DNA of 50,652 nt from Methanobacteriota archaeon (GTDB lineage Archaea; Halobacteriota; Methanosarcinia; Methanotrichales; Methanotrichaceae): positions 1 to 50,652 of the forward strand of contig JAKPCO010000108.1 in assembly GCA_029553285.1 (NCBI GenBank). Direction: 5' to 3'. Shown here one piece after another: positions 24,846 through 33,695 of this stretch (positions are counted from its first letter, which is position 1; every line of letters starts with the position of its first letter). Under the pieces are notes generated by a model. That model was given only the letters and a program-made list of their open reading frames with translations, did not search any database and had not been told where the DNA came from. The position numbers and the translations under genes are program-made.

Positions 24846-26518
24846 GCCTTGCAGGCAGCATTTCAAAGGATCCGAGGGTTGTAATTTACATTGCAGCTGT
24901 GGTTCTCTCTCTGATCTTCATACTCACTCCGGTACCTGGATATCTGGGAATGAACCACGGCCTCAAGTACGGCCTGGACCTGGAGGGTGGCTCGTGGCTC
25001 CAGCTGGAGCTGGAGGGGGCGATCGTCCAGCTCGACGTCGATCCTGTTAAGATCCTGGAGAAGGAGTTCCAGGGCGCATGGGTCGTGGAGGATGTCTCGA
25101 GGAGAGGAGATAATTACGTAATAACGATAGACGGGAAGGTTCCGGAGACGCTGCCTGACGATCTCGGCTATCCCGGATCAAAGGTTCTGGCGAGGGCCAA
25201 CACGACCAGGATCACAGTGCCTGCCTCTCCGGAAGGCGTTGTTGTGAACTACCTCAAAACGCGCCTAGATTCGGATGTCAGGATCGTTGGGCTTGAGCCG
25301 GTGCGCTACGAGATAAGGTCGAATGTGACAAGAGAGCAGCTCGACTCGATCCTCTCAGAGGTCGGCGGCAGGGTTGCCCCTGGAGAGAACACATTCGTCA
25401 GCGGCCTCACGCCCGAGACGGTCGACGAGACCAAGGAGGTCCTTGACAAGAAGCTCAACCGTCTAGGTCTCAAGGATATCAAGGTCAGAGTCGTCGATAA
25501 CAGGTTCATAACGATAGATCTCGCGGGCGTAAACGTCTCAGCCGCAGAGGAGGTAGTCGGCAAGCCAGGAAAGTTTGAGATAAGGATACAAGTTGGTCCG
25601 AACGAGACCAGGCATGTCGTGTACGGAGATGCCGTTGAGTCCGTCGAGCTCCCGAGGGGAGACAGGAACGGGATGTGGGGCGTGCCCTTCACCCTGTCAG
25701 AGGAGGGAGCTCTCACATTCCAGCGCATAGCAAAGGAGGTAGGAGCCACCAGGAATCCGAAGGCGCATGAGGTATCGATGTACCTGGACCGGGATGAGAT
25801 CTTCAGCGCTCCTCTTGCTCCTGAACTCGCCTCCGCTCTCGATAAAGCGCCAATGAGAAGCCTGGTCGCCGAGGTCGGCACAGGTGACGCGGGATCGAGA
25901 AAGGCGAAGGAGCTGTACATCCACCTGAGGGAGGGCGCGCTGCCTGTGAACGTCAAGATCATAGGCTCCGGGCAGGTTGATGCTGCTCTGGGATCCCAGT
26001 TCAAGTTCCAGATGGCCCTTGCAGGGATCCTCGCGATACTTGCCGTGGGTCTCCTGGTCTTCTACAGATACAGAGAGAGGAGGATAGTGCTGCCGATCGT
26101 CTGCACCTCATTCAGCGAGGTCATCATGATGCTCGGCATATGGTCGGCGGCTGGATGGCAGCTGGATCTCGCGAGCATCGCTGGAATAATAATGGTGATA
26201 GGCACCGGTGTGGACCACCTCTTCATAATAACAGATGAGCTCCTCCATGGAGAGAGGGTCACAGAGAGGAACGAGCAGGAGGCTAAAGGCGTTCTGCTCA
26301 CAGGCAAGATATACCTCGCGAGGCTCTCCAGGGCATTCTACATCATCCTGGGAGCGGCTGCAACCACCATCGCCGCGATGATACCGCTACTCTGGATGGG
26401 GTTCGGCGCGCTGATGGGCTTTGCCCTGATCACCATAATCGGCGTTCTGATAGGCGTGGGCATCGCAAGGCCTGCATACGGCAGGATAATCGGCTACATC
26501 CTGGGGGAGGTCGCATAG
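24842..26518 (+). CDS. secD: Protein translocase subunit SecD
   Basis: A 558-residue SecD partner. N-terminal helix residues ~15-32, then GLDLEGGSWLQLEL (the D1 signature), a large external domain, and six C-terminal helices from ~residue 390 including IAGIIMVIGTGVDHLFIITDELL, the RND-type Asp site. The start overlaps secF by 4 bp. Length is typical of archaeal SecD. A poly-T stretch follows the stop. Together with SecF it uses ion flux to pull exported proteins, of which this window encodes many. Confidence 0.93.
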   Translation: MSLAGSISKDPRVVIYIAAVVLSLIFILTPVPGYLGMNHGLKYGLDLEGGSWLQLELEGAIVQLDVDPVKILEKEFQGAWVVEDVSRRGDNYVITIDGKVPETLPDDLGYPGSKVLARANTTRITVPASPEGVVVNYLKTRLDSDVRIVGLEPVRYEIRSNVTREQLDSILSEVGGRVAPGENTFVSGLTPETVDETKEVLDKKLNRLGLKDIKVRVVDNRFITIDLAGVNVSAAEEVVGKPGKFEIRIQVGPNETRHVVYGDAVESVELPRGDRNGMWGVPFTLSEEGALTFQRIAKEVGATRNPKAHEVSMYLDRDEIFSAPLAPELASALDKAPMRSLVAEVGTGDAGSRKAKELYIHLREGALPVNVKIIGSGQVDAALGSQFKFQMALAGILAILAVGLLVFYRYRERRIVLPIVCTSFSEVIMMLGIWSAAGWQLDLASIAGIIMVIGTGVDHLFIITDELLHGERVTERNEQEAKGVLLTGKIYLARLSRAFYIILGAAATTIAAMIPLLWMGFGALMGFALITIIGVLIGVGIARPAYGRIIGYILGEVA

Positions 26519-26529
26519 GCAGGGCCTTT

Positions 26530-26550
26530 CATGCCCCCTTTTATTTTTGA
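26530..26550 (+). terminator. T-rich terminator after secD
   Basis: CCCCCTTTTATTTTTG follows the secD stop by about 12 bp, typical of archaeal oligo-T termination. Confidence 0.5.
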
Positions 26551-26699
26551 TCGTGCATTTCCGTCAAGGTGTGTTTCTGGCAGAGTGCGAGCGTGTTCAT
26601 CGCATAATGGATGAATGATTGTAAGATTGTCCCCAAGATGCCGGTTCCAGCCCGTGGGCGCCTGAGCCCATACAGGAGCCTGCCTGCATTCCTGATCAG

Positions 26700-27668
26700 G
26701 TGGATATGAGAAGAATCGATCCGAAGCTCATGCTGAGAGCGGTGTGGCAGCTGCGTGTGAGACGCAGGCCCTTTGTTCTCTCGCACACTGTGAACACAGC
26801 CTGCAACCTCAGATGCAGCTTCTGCCCTCACTGGCGCAGGCGCGGCCGCGAGATGAGCCTCAGGGAGATCACAGGGATGCTCGATGACGCATCGCGATTT
26901 GGCATAGGCGCATACAATGCATGGGCCACCGAGCCTCTCCTGCGGGATGATCTTCCAGAGATCCTGAGGCACGCGAGATCTCTGGGAATGATAACATCGC
27001 TGGTGACGAACGGCATTCTGCTGAGCGAGAGGATAAACGATCTCGAGAGCCTCAACTACCTCACAGTCTCCGTGGACGGTATCGAGAACCTCAGGGAGAT
27101 AAGAGGCATCCCTCTCGATGAGATCATGGATGGCATCGTGGAGGCCAGGAGAAGGGGAATCGAGGTCCTGATGAACTGTGTGATCAGCGATAAAAATCTG
27201 GGGGAGCTCACAAGCCTTGTGAAGCTTGCCAAAAAGATCGATGCATGGATCTCGTTCGAGCCGCTCCACGAGTTTGATGAGACGGAGTGCGATGATCTGA
27301 GGATCAGAGATCGGGAGCGCTACAGATCGGCGATCGGGGAGCTGATCGATCTCAAATCAAGAGGCGCCCCGATCATCAACTCCATCACATACCTCAGGAT
27401 GATACAGCAGAGAGATGTAGGGTTCAGATGCCATGCAGCGGATCTGATACTCCATGTCTCAGCGGACGGGAGCATTTACGTCTGCCGCGTCCATGACGAG
27501 CCTCTGGGCCATGTGTCCAACGGCATATCAGAGGTCTGGCGCGAGTCTCGCGATATGCGGAAAAGGGTATCAGAGGGGTGCAGGGGATGCCTGTTCTTCG
27601 GCTACGTCGAGAACAGTATGCTTTACGAGATGGTCCCTGAGGTCATGATGCACTACGAGTGGATGTAG
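26700..27668 (+). CDS. Radical SAM protein with C-terminal SPASM-like cysteines
   Basis: A 322-residue radical SAM enzyme. The cluster motif is CNLRCSFCPHW (near residue 42). Further TIM-barrel signatures are TNGILLSERIND and LTVSVDGIENLREIRG. The C-terminal region carries FRCHAADLILHVSADGSIYVCRVH...GCRGCLFFGY, a SPASM-like set that would bind auxiliary clusters. GTG 26700 or ATG 26706 can start it, with AGGTGG just upstream. It resembles HpnH/SPASM-type enzymes, but the substrate is not recognisable. It is a single gene with no obvious maturase partner peptide nearby. Confidence 0.82.
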   Translation: MDMRRIDPKLMLRAVWQLRVRRRPFVLSHTVNTACNLRCSFCPHWRRRGREMSLREITGMLDDASRFGIGAYNAWATEPLLRDDLPEILRHARSLGMITSLVTNGILLSERINDLESLNYLTVSVDGIENLREIRGIPLDEIMDGIVEARRRGIEVLMNCVISDKNLGELTSLVKLAKKIDAWISFEPLHEFDETECDDLRIRDRERYRSAIGELIDLKSRGAPIINSITYLRMIQQRDVGFRCHAADLILHVSADGSIYVCRVHDEPLGHVSNGISEVWRESRDMRKRVSEGCRGCLFFGYVENSMLYEMVPEVMMHYEWM

Positions 27669-27885
27669 CAGTGCGATGAGATCCCAAAGCTCCGCATTCC
27701 ACTGCCGTAAGAGCGAAATTCATCAAGTAGCATCCTATCGCTGCCGCAGAAGGCCTCGCAGATGGCCTGCGTGGGGTCTGGCGCCAAGCCGCAAGCGGCT
27801 CTGGATTTACCGGCCCTGAGCATTATTGGATGCTTCAGATGCACTCTCCAGAAGACCTCTTATAACCGGTGATGAATCTCAGTTC
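27669..27885. other. Intergenic region with TATA box for DUF166 gene
   Basis: No gene is seen. CTCTTATAACC (about 27857-27867) is centred ~25 bp before ATG 27886, which indicates a leaderless start for the following gene. Confidence 0.45.
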
Positions 27886-28617
27886 ATGCGTGTTGGAGTG
27901 ATCACCAGGGGCAAGTACGGAGAGCGGCTCATAGATACGATATTGAGACACACGGACTTCGATGTGGTGCATGCATCTGTTCCGGAGCTGCTCCCCGGAT
28001 TCATCGAGGACCCGGACGAGTTTCTCAGGAGCATCGACCTGAATGAGGATGTCTTCAGCGCGGACCTGATTGTCATGTACACACTGCATCCGGATCTCAC
28101 GCCGTCAATAGCAAAAATGGCCGGGGAGCGGGGGGTGAAGGCGCTTCTGATCCCTGGGGGCATCGGAAGGGCCGGCTCGATAGAGGAGCTGCGCAGCATC
28201 TCTGAGAGGTACAACATATACATAGAGGTTGATGAGATCTGCTGCACCCTCGAGAAGGTCGGGGTGGATGCTGTCGATGAGTTCGCAGAGCGCCTGGGAA
28301 GACCGGAGCTTAGGGTCGAGCTGAACAGTGACAGGATCTGTAGAGTGGATGTGATCAGAGGATCACCATGTGGCAGCACATGGCATGTCGCCCGCGAGCT
28401 TGTCGGAAAGAGCGCTGATGAGGCGCCATCTCTCGCAGGCCTGGCATGCCAGCAGTACCCCTGCAGGGCTGTGCGCGGCACGCCTGGCGGCATTCACACA
28501 TCAGGGGATCTGCACAAGAACGCGATGGAGCGCGCTCTGGGCCTGCAATCAGAGCTCGTTCTTCCAAAACAGTCGAGGCCGATCAGGATAAGGGGTGGCG
28601 TTGTTGAGACGTCCTGA
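27886..28617 (+). CDS. DUF166 family protein
   Basis: A 243-residue protein with archaeal DUF166 features: opening MRVGVITRGKYGERLIDTI, then DLIVMYTLHPDLTPSIAKM, EICCTLEK and a C-terminal Cys-rich part, RGSPCGSTWHVARELVGKS...LACQQYPCRA. The conserved cysteines suggest metal or cluster binding; function is unknown. ATG 27886 is used because the TATA box is 25 bp upstream and family members begin here; the frame is open 20 codons further. The 3' end overlaps the fumarase alpha gene by 23 bp, so it belongs to the fumarase operon. Confidence 0.85.
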   Translation: MRVGVITRGKYGERLIDTILRHTDFDVVHASVPELLPGFIEDPDEFLRSIDLNEDVFSADLIVMYTLHPDLTPSIAKMAGERGVKALLIPGGIGRAGSIEELRSISERYNIYIEVDEICCTLEKVGVDAVDEFAERLGRPELRVELNSDRICRVDVIRGSPCGSTWHVARELVGKSADEAPSLAGLACQQYPCRAVRGTPGGIHTSGDLHKNAMERALGLQSELVLPKQSRPIRIRGGVVETS

Positions 28618-29434
28618 TGTTGTGGAGGCAACTGAAGCGGTCTTATGCAGAGCACAGATCTCGCTGCCAGGCTGGGTCGTTCGCTTAATAGAAAATGCCC
28701 TTCGCAGGGAGAGGAACGAGATAGCGAGGTACCATCTGGAGGCGATACTGAACAACATACGAATTGCAGAATCTGATGCACGACCGGTATGCCAGGACAC
28801 GGGCCTTCCTGTGTTCCGTGTGGAGATCGGAGAGAGATGCTCGCTCGACTTCGATCTGTGGGAGGCGATCGCTGAGGGAGTGAGGATGGCGACGGGAAAG
28901 GGCATGCTGAGACCGAATGTTGTGGATCCGCTGAGCAGGTCGAACACAGGGGACAACACAGGCCCCGGCATGCCCTGCCTCATCGTGGATCATGTCACAG
29001 GCGAGTCGCTCAGGATAACCGCATTTCCGAAGGGAGCTGGATCTGAGAACATGAGCTTTCTGGGAATGCTCAATCCAGCGGACGATCCTTTTGAGTACAT
29101 CCTGAAGAACCTCGCGGAGCGTGTATCGAACGCCTGCCCGCCTGTGTTTGTTGGGATTGGGATGGGCGGGACATTCGATCAGGCTGCGGCCCTCGCGAAG
29201 CGCGCGATCATGGGCGTTCCAGGGGAGAGCGAGGAGGAGCTTCTGCTTCTCGAGAGGATCAACGGTCTCGGAATAGGCCCCATGGGGCTCGGGGGCGACA
29301 CCACAGCGCTGGGAGTGAGAATAGAGAGGGCGTTCTGCCACACAGCATCACTGCCTGTGGCCGTCAACCTCCAGTGCTGGGCGAACAGAAGGGCGACTGC
29401 CAGAGTGACGGAGGATGGATGGAGCATAGAGTGA
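28595..29434 (+). CDS. Fumarate hydratase class I, alpha subunit
   Basis: A 279-residue N-terminal (alpha) subunit of a two-subunit iron-sulfur fumarase/L(+)-tartrate dehydratase, catalysing fumarate/malate interconversion. Cluster cysteines lie in PVCQDTGLPVF (near residue 66), NACPPVFVGIGMGGTFDQAA and LPVAVNLQCWANRRA; SNTGDNTGPGMP and IGPMGLGGDTTALGV are typical. GTG 28595 is used. TTG 28601 or 28604, after AAGGGGTGG, are alternatives. It overlaps DUF166 upstream by 23 bp and the beta subunit by 16 bp. Fumarase suits the incomplete TCA pathway of methanogens; tartrate dehydratase cannot be excluded by sequence. Confidence 0.9.
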   Translation: MALLRRPDVVEATEAVLCRAQISLPGWVVRLIENALRRERNEIARYHLEAILNNIRIAESDARPVCQDTGLPVFRVEIGERCSLDFDLWEAIAEGVRMATGKGMLRPNVVDPLSRSNTGDNTGPGMPCLIVDHVTGESLRITAFPKGAGSENMSFLGMLNPADDPFEYILKNLAERVSNACPPVFVGIGMGGTFDQAAALAKRAIMGVPGESEEELLLLERINGLGIGPMGLGGDTTALGVRIERAFCHTASLPVAVNLQCWANRRATARVTEDGWSIE

Positions 29435-29949
29435 GGTCCCCCCTCTCTGAGATGGACGTGTCCAGATTATCAGCAGGCGACATCGTCTGGCTGAGCGGCA
29501 CTGTCTATACAGCGAGAGACAAGGCTCACCAGAGGCTCGGAGAGGTGAAATTCGATCTGAGGGGCGGGGTGATATACCACTGCGGACCGCTCATAAGAGA
29601 TACGACTGTTGTATCCGCAGGCCCAACGAGCAGCGTGCGGCTGGCGCGATACCTTCCACAGGTTCTTGATCTGGGGGTGAGGTGCATCATAGGGAAGGGC
29701 GGGATGCCCGGGGCTGCGGAGCTCCTCAGAGGAAGAGCTGTTTACCTCGCCTACCCAGGAGGATGCGGGGCTGCAGCCGCGAGATCCCTGAGCGTGCGCG
29801 GCGTCTCTCTCCCGGAGCTTGGAATGGCAGAGGCTGTCTGGCAGCTCGAGGCCACCGACCTGGGCCCCATGGTCGTGGCGATAGACTCCCACGGAAGGGA
29901 TCTTTACAGAGAGGTGAGAGAATCTGCAGAGAAGCACCTGAAACGCTGA
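29419..29949 (+). CDS. Fumarate hydratase class I, beta subunit
   Basis: A 176-residue beta subunit: AGDIVWLSGTVYTARDKAHQR, GGVIYHCGPLI, VSAGPTSSVRLARY, IIGKGGMP and YPGGCGAAAARSL are family signatures. It completes the active site with the alpha subunit. ATG 29419 follows GGAGG (29410-29414) inside the end of the alpha gene. A GTG at 29431 is an alternative. The order alpha-beta-DUF434 is continuous with only 11 bp to the next start. Confidence 0.9.
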   Translation: MEHRVRSPLSEMDVSRLSAGDIVWLSGTVYTARDKAHQRLGEVKFDLRGGVIYHCGPLIRDTTVVSAGPTSSVRLARYLPQVLDLGVRCIIGKGGMPGAAELLRGRAVYLAYPGGCGAAAARSLSVRGVSLPELGMAEAVWQLEATDLGPMVVAIDSHGRDLYREVRESAEKHLKR

Positions 29950-29960
29950 GATCCGCTGCG

Positions 29961-30578
29961 GTGGATCTGAGGTACCTCCTGAACAGAGGATATCCTCCAG
30001 GCCCTGCGGTGAGGTTTGTGGCAGATCACTACCGCATCGATAAGGATTACAGAAACATCCTATCCAGGGCTGTGCTCTCAGAGGATGTTGCAAGCTCGAG
30101 GAGACTCAAGGCGATCAGCCTCGAGGATCTCAGGGGAAGGGGGCTGCATATCGATGGATACAATGTGCTGATCACAGTGGAGAGCATCATCTCCGGAGAG
30201 GATATCTTCCTCTGCGATGATGGCTTCATAAGAGACATGCGCTGCATGTTCAGGAAATACCGGAGATCCGAGGCCACGGATGAGGCGGTTCAGCTGATGA
30301 TCGATACGATATCAAGAGCCATGCCGTCTGAGATCCTTCTGCTCCTGGACAAGCAGATAAGCAGGTCCGGAGAGCTTGCCTCTGATATAGGAGAGGCATT
30401 CTCAGCCGCGGGAATCCCCGGCACCGCGAGAACAGCAAGAGACGTGGACAGGGCTCTGAAGAATTCATCTGCGGTTGTGGCCACAAGCGATGGCATCATC
30501 ATAGATCGCGTCTCCAGCGCGCTGGACATCCCGGCACTGATAGCAAGAAGAATGATGGTGGAGCCGATTAGGATATGA
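29961..30578 (+). CDS. DUF434/DUF5616 family protein
   Basis: A 205-residue archaeal protein. The N-terminal ~60 residues match DUF434 (DLRYLLNRGYPPGPAVRFVADHYRI...RNILSRAVLS). The rest matches the associated domain with HIDGYNVLITVESIISGEDIFLCDDGFIRDM, LLLDKQISRSGELA and VVATSDGIIID. The acidic residues (DGYN, DDGF, SDG) recall PIN/NYN-type nucleases, but this is only a resemblance. GTG 29961 is the first start in frame after the fumarase gene. It is the last gene of the DUF166-fumarase operon. Function is unknown. Confidence 0.82.
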   Translation: MDLRYLLNRGYPPGPAVRFVADHYRIDKDYRNILSRAVLSEDVASSRRLKAISLEDLRGRGLHIDGYNVLITVESIISGEDIFLCDDGFIRDMRCMFRKYRRSEATDEAVQLMIDTISRAMPSEILLLLDKQISRSGELASDIGEAFSAAGIPGTARTARDVDRALKNSSAVVATSDGIIIDRVSSALDIPALIARRMMVEPIRI

Positions 30579-30707
30579 GAGCTTCGGATGTTAACACTTT
30601 ATTGACCTGTGGTTCGTATCGAGATGCCCGCAGATCCCCACCCTAGCGGATTCCCGTTGAATGGGACTGCAGGGCTGAGCGAGATACCTATGGAAGGCTG
30701 AACGCCC
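30579..30707. other. Convergent intergenic region
   Basis: TTAACACTTTATTGACC right after the DUF434 stop is a weak T-rich terminator. Nothing else is recognised. Confidence 0.3.
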
Positions 30708-32804
30708 TCAATGACGCATCTGCTCCTGCCATCCGCGCTCCTTCCTGTACATCCACATCGCTCCGAGGACCTCCGCAGCCTGCTCCGGTGTGGAGTAGAC
30801 CGGTATGCCTGCACGCTCCATTTTTATCGTGTCGTCGATCACGAACTCCTTGGAGGCGACGACCGCCAGTATGGGCCTTCCCATGTAGTCGATGGATCTG
30901 AGCGTATCGATGTACGCTCCAAGCATCTCGGTCTGCATGACCACTATGAAGCTGCCAACGTCCTCGCTCTTCACTGCGATCTCTATGGTCCTCCTGACCT
31001 GATCGGGGGTCTGGTCGAACGTGAAGTCAACCGGGTTCATGCCTGAGACGTACTTCGGCAGCACCCTGCGGAGCTCGTCCTTGAGCTCGGGGGAAAGCTC
31101 TGCGAGACGCATGCCGTTCATGGATATGGCATCTGCAGCCGCAACGCCCAGTGAGCCGGCGTAAGATATCACGAAGACACCATCGTTCGCGGGCAGGGGC
31201 TGCTTCGAGAAGGCCCTGGCGAGCGCGAACATGTGGTCGTTGTCTCTCGCCCGAATGAGCCCGGCCTGCCTGAAGACAGAGCTGTAGATCTCGTCGTTTC
31301 CCGCAAGTGATGCTGTGTGCGAGGAGACCGCCCGCTTTCCAGCCTCGGTCCTGCCGGTCTTCAGGACCACCACAGGTTTCCGTCTCGAGACCTCCCTGGC
31401 GACATCTATGAACCGCCTGCCTCCCTTGACGTCCTCGAGGTACATGCAGACCACATCTATGTTCTCGTCCATGCCGATGGCCTCAAGCATGTCGGTCTCG
31501 TTGAGATCCAGCTTGTTCCCGATCGTCGCAATGATCCCGAAGTCCAGCACCTTCCTCAGGCCCCAGAGATACCCGGCTGCATAGACCCCAGCCTGGGCTA
31601 TGAGCCCCACATTCCCTCTGTTGAGCTCGTCCACGACCCCTATCGATTCAACCACGCCGCAGTTCGTGTTTATGATCCCGGAGCAATTCGGCCCCAGCAG
31701 CCTGCATCCGTGTCTTCGCACTATTGAGAGGAGCTCCCTCTCTATCCTCTTCCCCTCATCGCCAAGCTCTGCGAATCCGGCGGACTCGACAACGACGTAC
31801 TTCACGCCTGCCGCACAGCAGTCCTGCACGACCTGTGGCGTCAGGCTGGCGGGCACGAGCACTATCGCGACATCCACAGCCTCAGGCACGTCCTTTATGC
31901 TCGGGTATGCCCTCACGCCCTGGACCTCTGATGCATTCGGATTGACAGGATAGAGCCTGCCTTTATAACCGTGGCTGAGCAGATTATAAAACACGTTCCA
32001 TCCAAGCTTCCCCTTTGTGTTTGATGCCCCGATCACAGCTATGCTCTGCGGGTAGAACAGCCCCCTCAGACCAGCCGCGCCCGAAGAGGGCGCAGTATCT
32101 GCAGCTGATGCAGGAGAAGAGATGTCAAGTATGATCCTGGCATCCGCTATCGTGTATCCCCTGGGATATATGAAGACCGGGTTGAGGTCCATCTCCTTTA
32201 TGATCGAATGCTTCTCGACCAGATCTGATATCCTGAGGAGCACGCTCTTGATTGCATCGATATCCCCGGAGATGCCGCGGTATCCTCTGAGCAGCGGATA
32301 TCCCCTGATCTCCCGGATCATCGACTCTGCATCCTCCTCAGAGATGGGTATTGATCTGAAGCTCACATCCCTGAGTATCTCCACGAAGACTCCGCCGAGA
32401 CCGAACATGAGAACTGGCCCGAATGTTGGATCTCTTGTAACCCCAATGATAACCTCTATCCCCGGGCTGGCCATCCTCTGGACCGATACTCCGATCATGC
32501 CCCGCTCACGGAAGATAGACTCTATCTCGTGGTATGCAGATCTCACAGCATCAGCATCCTGGAGATTCAGCCTGACTCCGCCAGCATCTGATTTATGTAC
32601 AACATCTTTGGAGAGCACCTTGAGCACAACGGGATAGCCGAGCTGGTTCGCGACTCTCACAGCATCATCAGCGCTCGATGCGAGATGGGCGCCGGTCGTC
32701 TCCAGCCCCGCATCCATGAGAATGCGCTTGCTCTCGTGCTCCATCAGATACGTCCTTCCCTCTCCAAGCGCCTGTGCAGCTATTCTCTCGAAGTTGCCGG
32801 TCAT
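30708..32804 (-). CDS. ADP-forming acyl-CoA synthetase, fused beta-alpha subunits
   Basis: A 698-residue NDP-forming acyl-CoA synthetase (acetate-CoA ligase, ADP-forming type). Residues ~1-230 are the ATP-grasp (beta) part: YPVVLKVLSKDVVHKSDAGGV, FGPVLMFGLGGVFVEILRD, KEMDLNPVFIYP. From ~245 comes the CoA-binding/ligase (alpha) part: SIAVIGASNTKGKLGWNVF, RLLGPNCSGIIN, and SSHTASLAG with the phospho-His. The order is beta then alpha, the reverse of the commonest fusion. ATG 32804 follows GCGGGGGG. Acyl-CoA plus ADP and Pi gives acid plus ATP, or the reverse. The substrate could be acetate or aryl/branched acids from AOR-type oxidation (inference). Confidence 0.9.
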   Translation of the reverse strand: MTGNFERIAAQALGEGRTYLMEHESKRILMDAGLETTGAHLASSADDAVRVANQLGYPVVLKVLSKDVVHKSDAGGVRLNLQDADAVRSAYHEIESIFRERGMIGVSVQRMASPGIEVIIGVTRDPTFGPVLMFGLGGVFVEILRDVSFRSIPISEEDAESMIREIRGYPLLRGYRGISGDIDAIKSVLLRISDLVEKHSIIKEMDLNPVFIYPRGYTIADARIILDISSPASAADTAPSSGAAGLRGLFYPQSIAVIGASNTKGKLGWNVFYNLLSHGYKGRLYPVNPNASEVQGVRAYPSIKDVPEAVDVAIVLVPASLTPQVVQDCCAAGVKYVVVESAGFAELGDEGKRIERELLSIVRRHGCRLLGPNCSGIINTNCGVVESIGVVDELNRGNVGLIAQAGVYAAGYLWGLRKVLDFGIIATIGNKLDLNETDMLEAIGMDENIDVVCMYLEDVKGGRRFIDVAREVSRRKPVVVLKTGRTEAGKRAVSSHTASLAGNDEIYSSVFRQAGLIRARDNDHMFALARAFSKQPLPANDGVFVISYAGSLGVAAADAISMNGMRLAELSPELKDELRRVLPKYVSGMNPVDFTFDQTPDQVRRTIEIAVKSEDVGSFIVVMQTEMLGAYIDTLRSIDYMGRPILAVVASKEFVIDDTIKMERAGIPVYSTPEQAAEVLGAMWMYRKERGWQEQMRH

Positions 32805-32891
32805 TTAAACCCCCCGCTATTTTCTGAGTGGATGGTCACGCCCTGGTGTTTGCCGAACATTGTGTCAACCATCTGGCGAGCATCCTTCAGT

Positions 32892-32921
32892 GAGATATAC
32901 ATTTTGTGTCAAAATGTGACA
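32892..32921 (-). promoter_or_regulatory. Promoter of the acyl-CoA synthetase gene with palindromic operator candidate
   Basis: Minus-strand TATA GTATATCTC (32892-32900). Directly upstream lies the perfect inverted repeat TGTCA-AAATG-TGACA (32907-32921), abutting the BRE position, where a repressor or activator could act. The leader to the ATG would be about 65 nt. Confidence 0.5.
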
Positions 32922-33278
32922 TACTGTGCAAAAGATCATGTTCAGATGTCCCGCAGATCAAAATCGATGAGTGCAGCATGTTCCGGCGGGTCTGCGCAGA
33001 AGAGGTCAGATGTCCGGATCGCGGAAAAGTAGCTGGGAACGAGACCTGCAGACGGTGTGATCCACATGACTACATGGGAATCGCGCAACTGCATCGCTGT
33101 GATTTTGGCGTGTAATCCTGCAGGATTCCAAAGATGTTGGGACATCTGAAATCACACTTCTGTACAAGATTTTGTTGATATAAATATGCTTCGGCATATA
33201 TAGATTACAAATTGTGTGATTTTTCATTATAAATAACGCGTGTGACAGTAGAGGCGTGCCAAAAGGATGGGGACTGAT
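32922..33278. other. Non-coding, AT-rich region with UUCG hairpin
   Basis: No gene is supported. 33184-33199 forms ATATGC-TTCG-GCATAT, a 6-bp stem closed by C(UUCG)G, an unusually stable tetraloop. 33247-33268 repeats a string found at 10011-10032. Several AT-rich TATA-like tracts (33176-33240) occur without a downstream gene. Confidence 0.4.
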
Positions 33279-33394
33279 GCTGTGTTGGATAACTTTTCCA
33301 TATTTTCATCTATAGATGTCGATTCCGGTCTATTCCCCATCCATTCCTGGAATCGTCTTCTACTTATTGATTTTCAGGACTTATCCAACACAGC
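33279..33394. repeat. Repeat B, copy 1 (116 bp, intact)
   Basis: Ends are perfect 14-bp inverted repeats: GCTGTGTTGGATAA (33279-33292) and TTATCCAACACAGC (33381-33394). The interior (CTTTTCCATATTTTC, GATTCCGGTCTAT, CCATCCATTCCTGGAATCGT) recurs at 47438-47680, where element A interrupts it. No reading frame is seen, so it looks like a MITE or an insertion-sequence remnant. Confidence 0.75.
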
Positions 33395-33592
33395 AGAAGC
33401 TGATGCAATGTTAGTTCCGTCCATAAACACCTCCAGCACCGGAGGCTGTCCCTCCATGTCATGCTCTCATGGGTGCAACTATCAGAGCGCCTGCAACTCG
33501 ACCCAAGAATTCGATTCGGTTCTCAATGGCGCGGATAGATCTCCCGGAATTTGCCGCCACTCCAGGGGCTGTCTCGAAACTGGCAGCGATCG
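33395..33592. other. Non-coding region between repeats B and D
   Basis: No supported gene. Short open frames exist on both strands but lack start signals and recognisable protein character. Confidence 0.3.
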
Positions 33593-33643
33593 ATGATAGA
33601 GGATAGCAGGGCGCAAGCTCCGGTCTTCAGGAGAGGAGGTCAC
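33593..33643. repeat. Dispersed repeat D, copy 2
   Basis: 44 of 51 positions match 4153-4203. On the minus strand it still reads DLLS-stop like the DUF357 gene end, but the frame upstream has no DUF357 sequence. It may be a fragment of a duplicated gene tail or a mobile 3' element. Confidence 0.6.
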
Positions 33644-33695
33644 ACAATACCAACTGTGTATCGAGGCGTCTGGCTGCTTTGAGATGAGATCGCAA

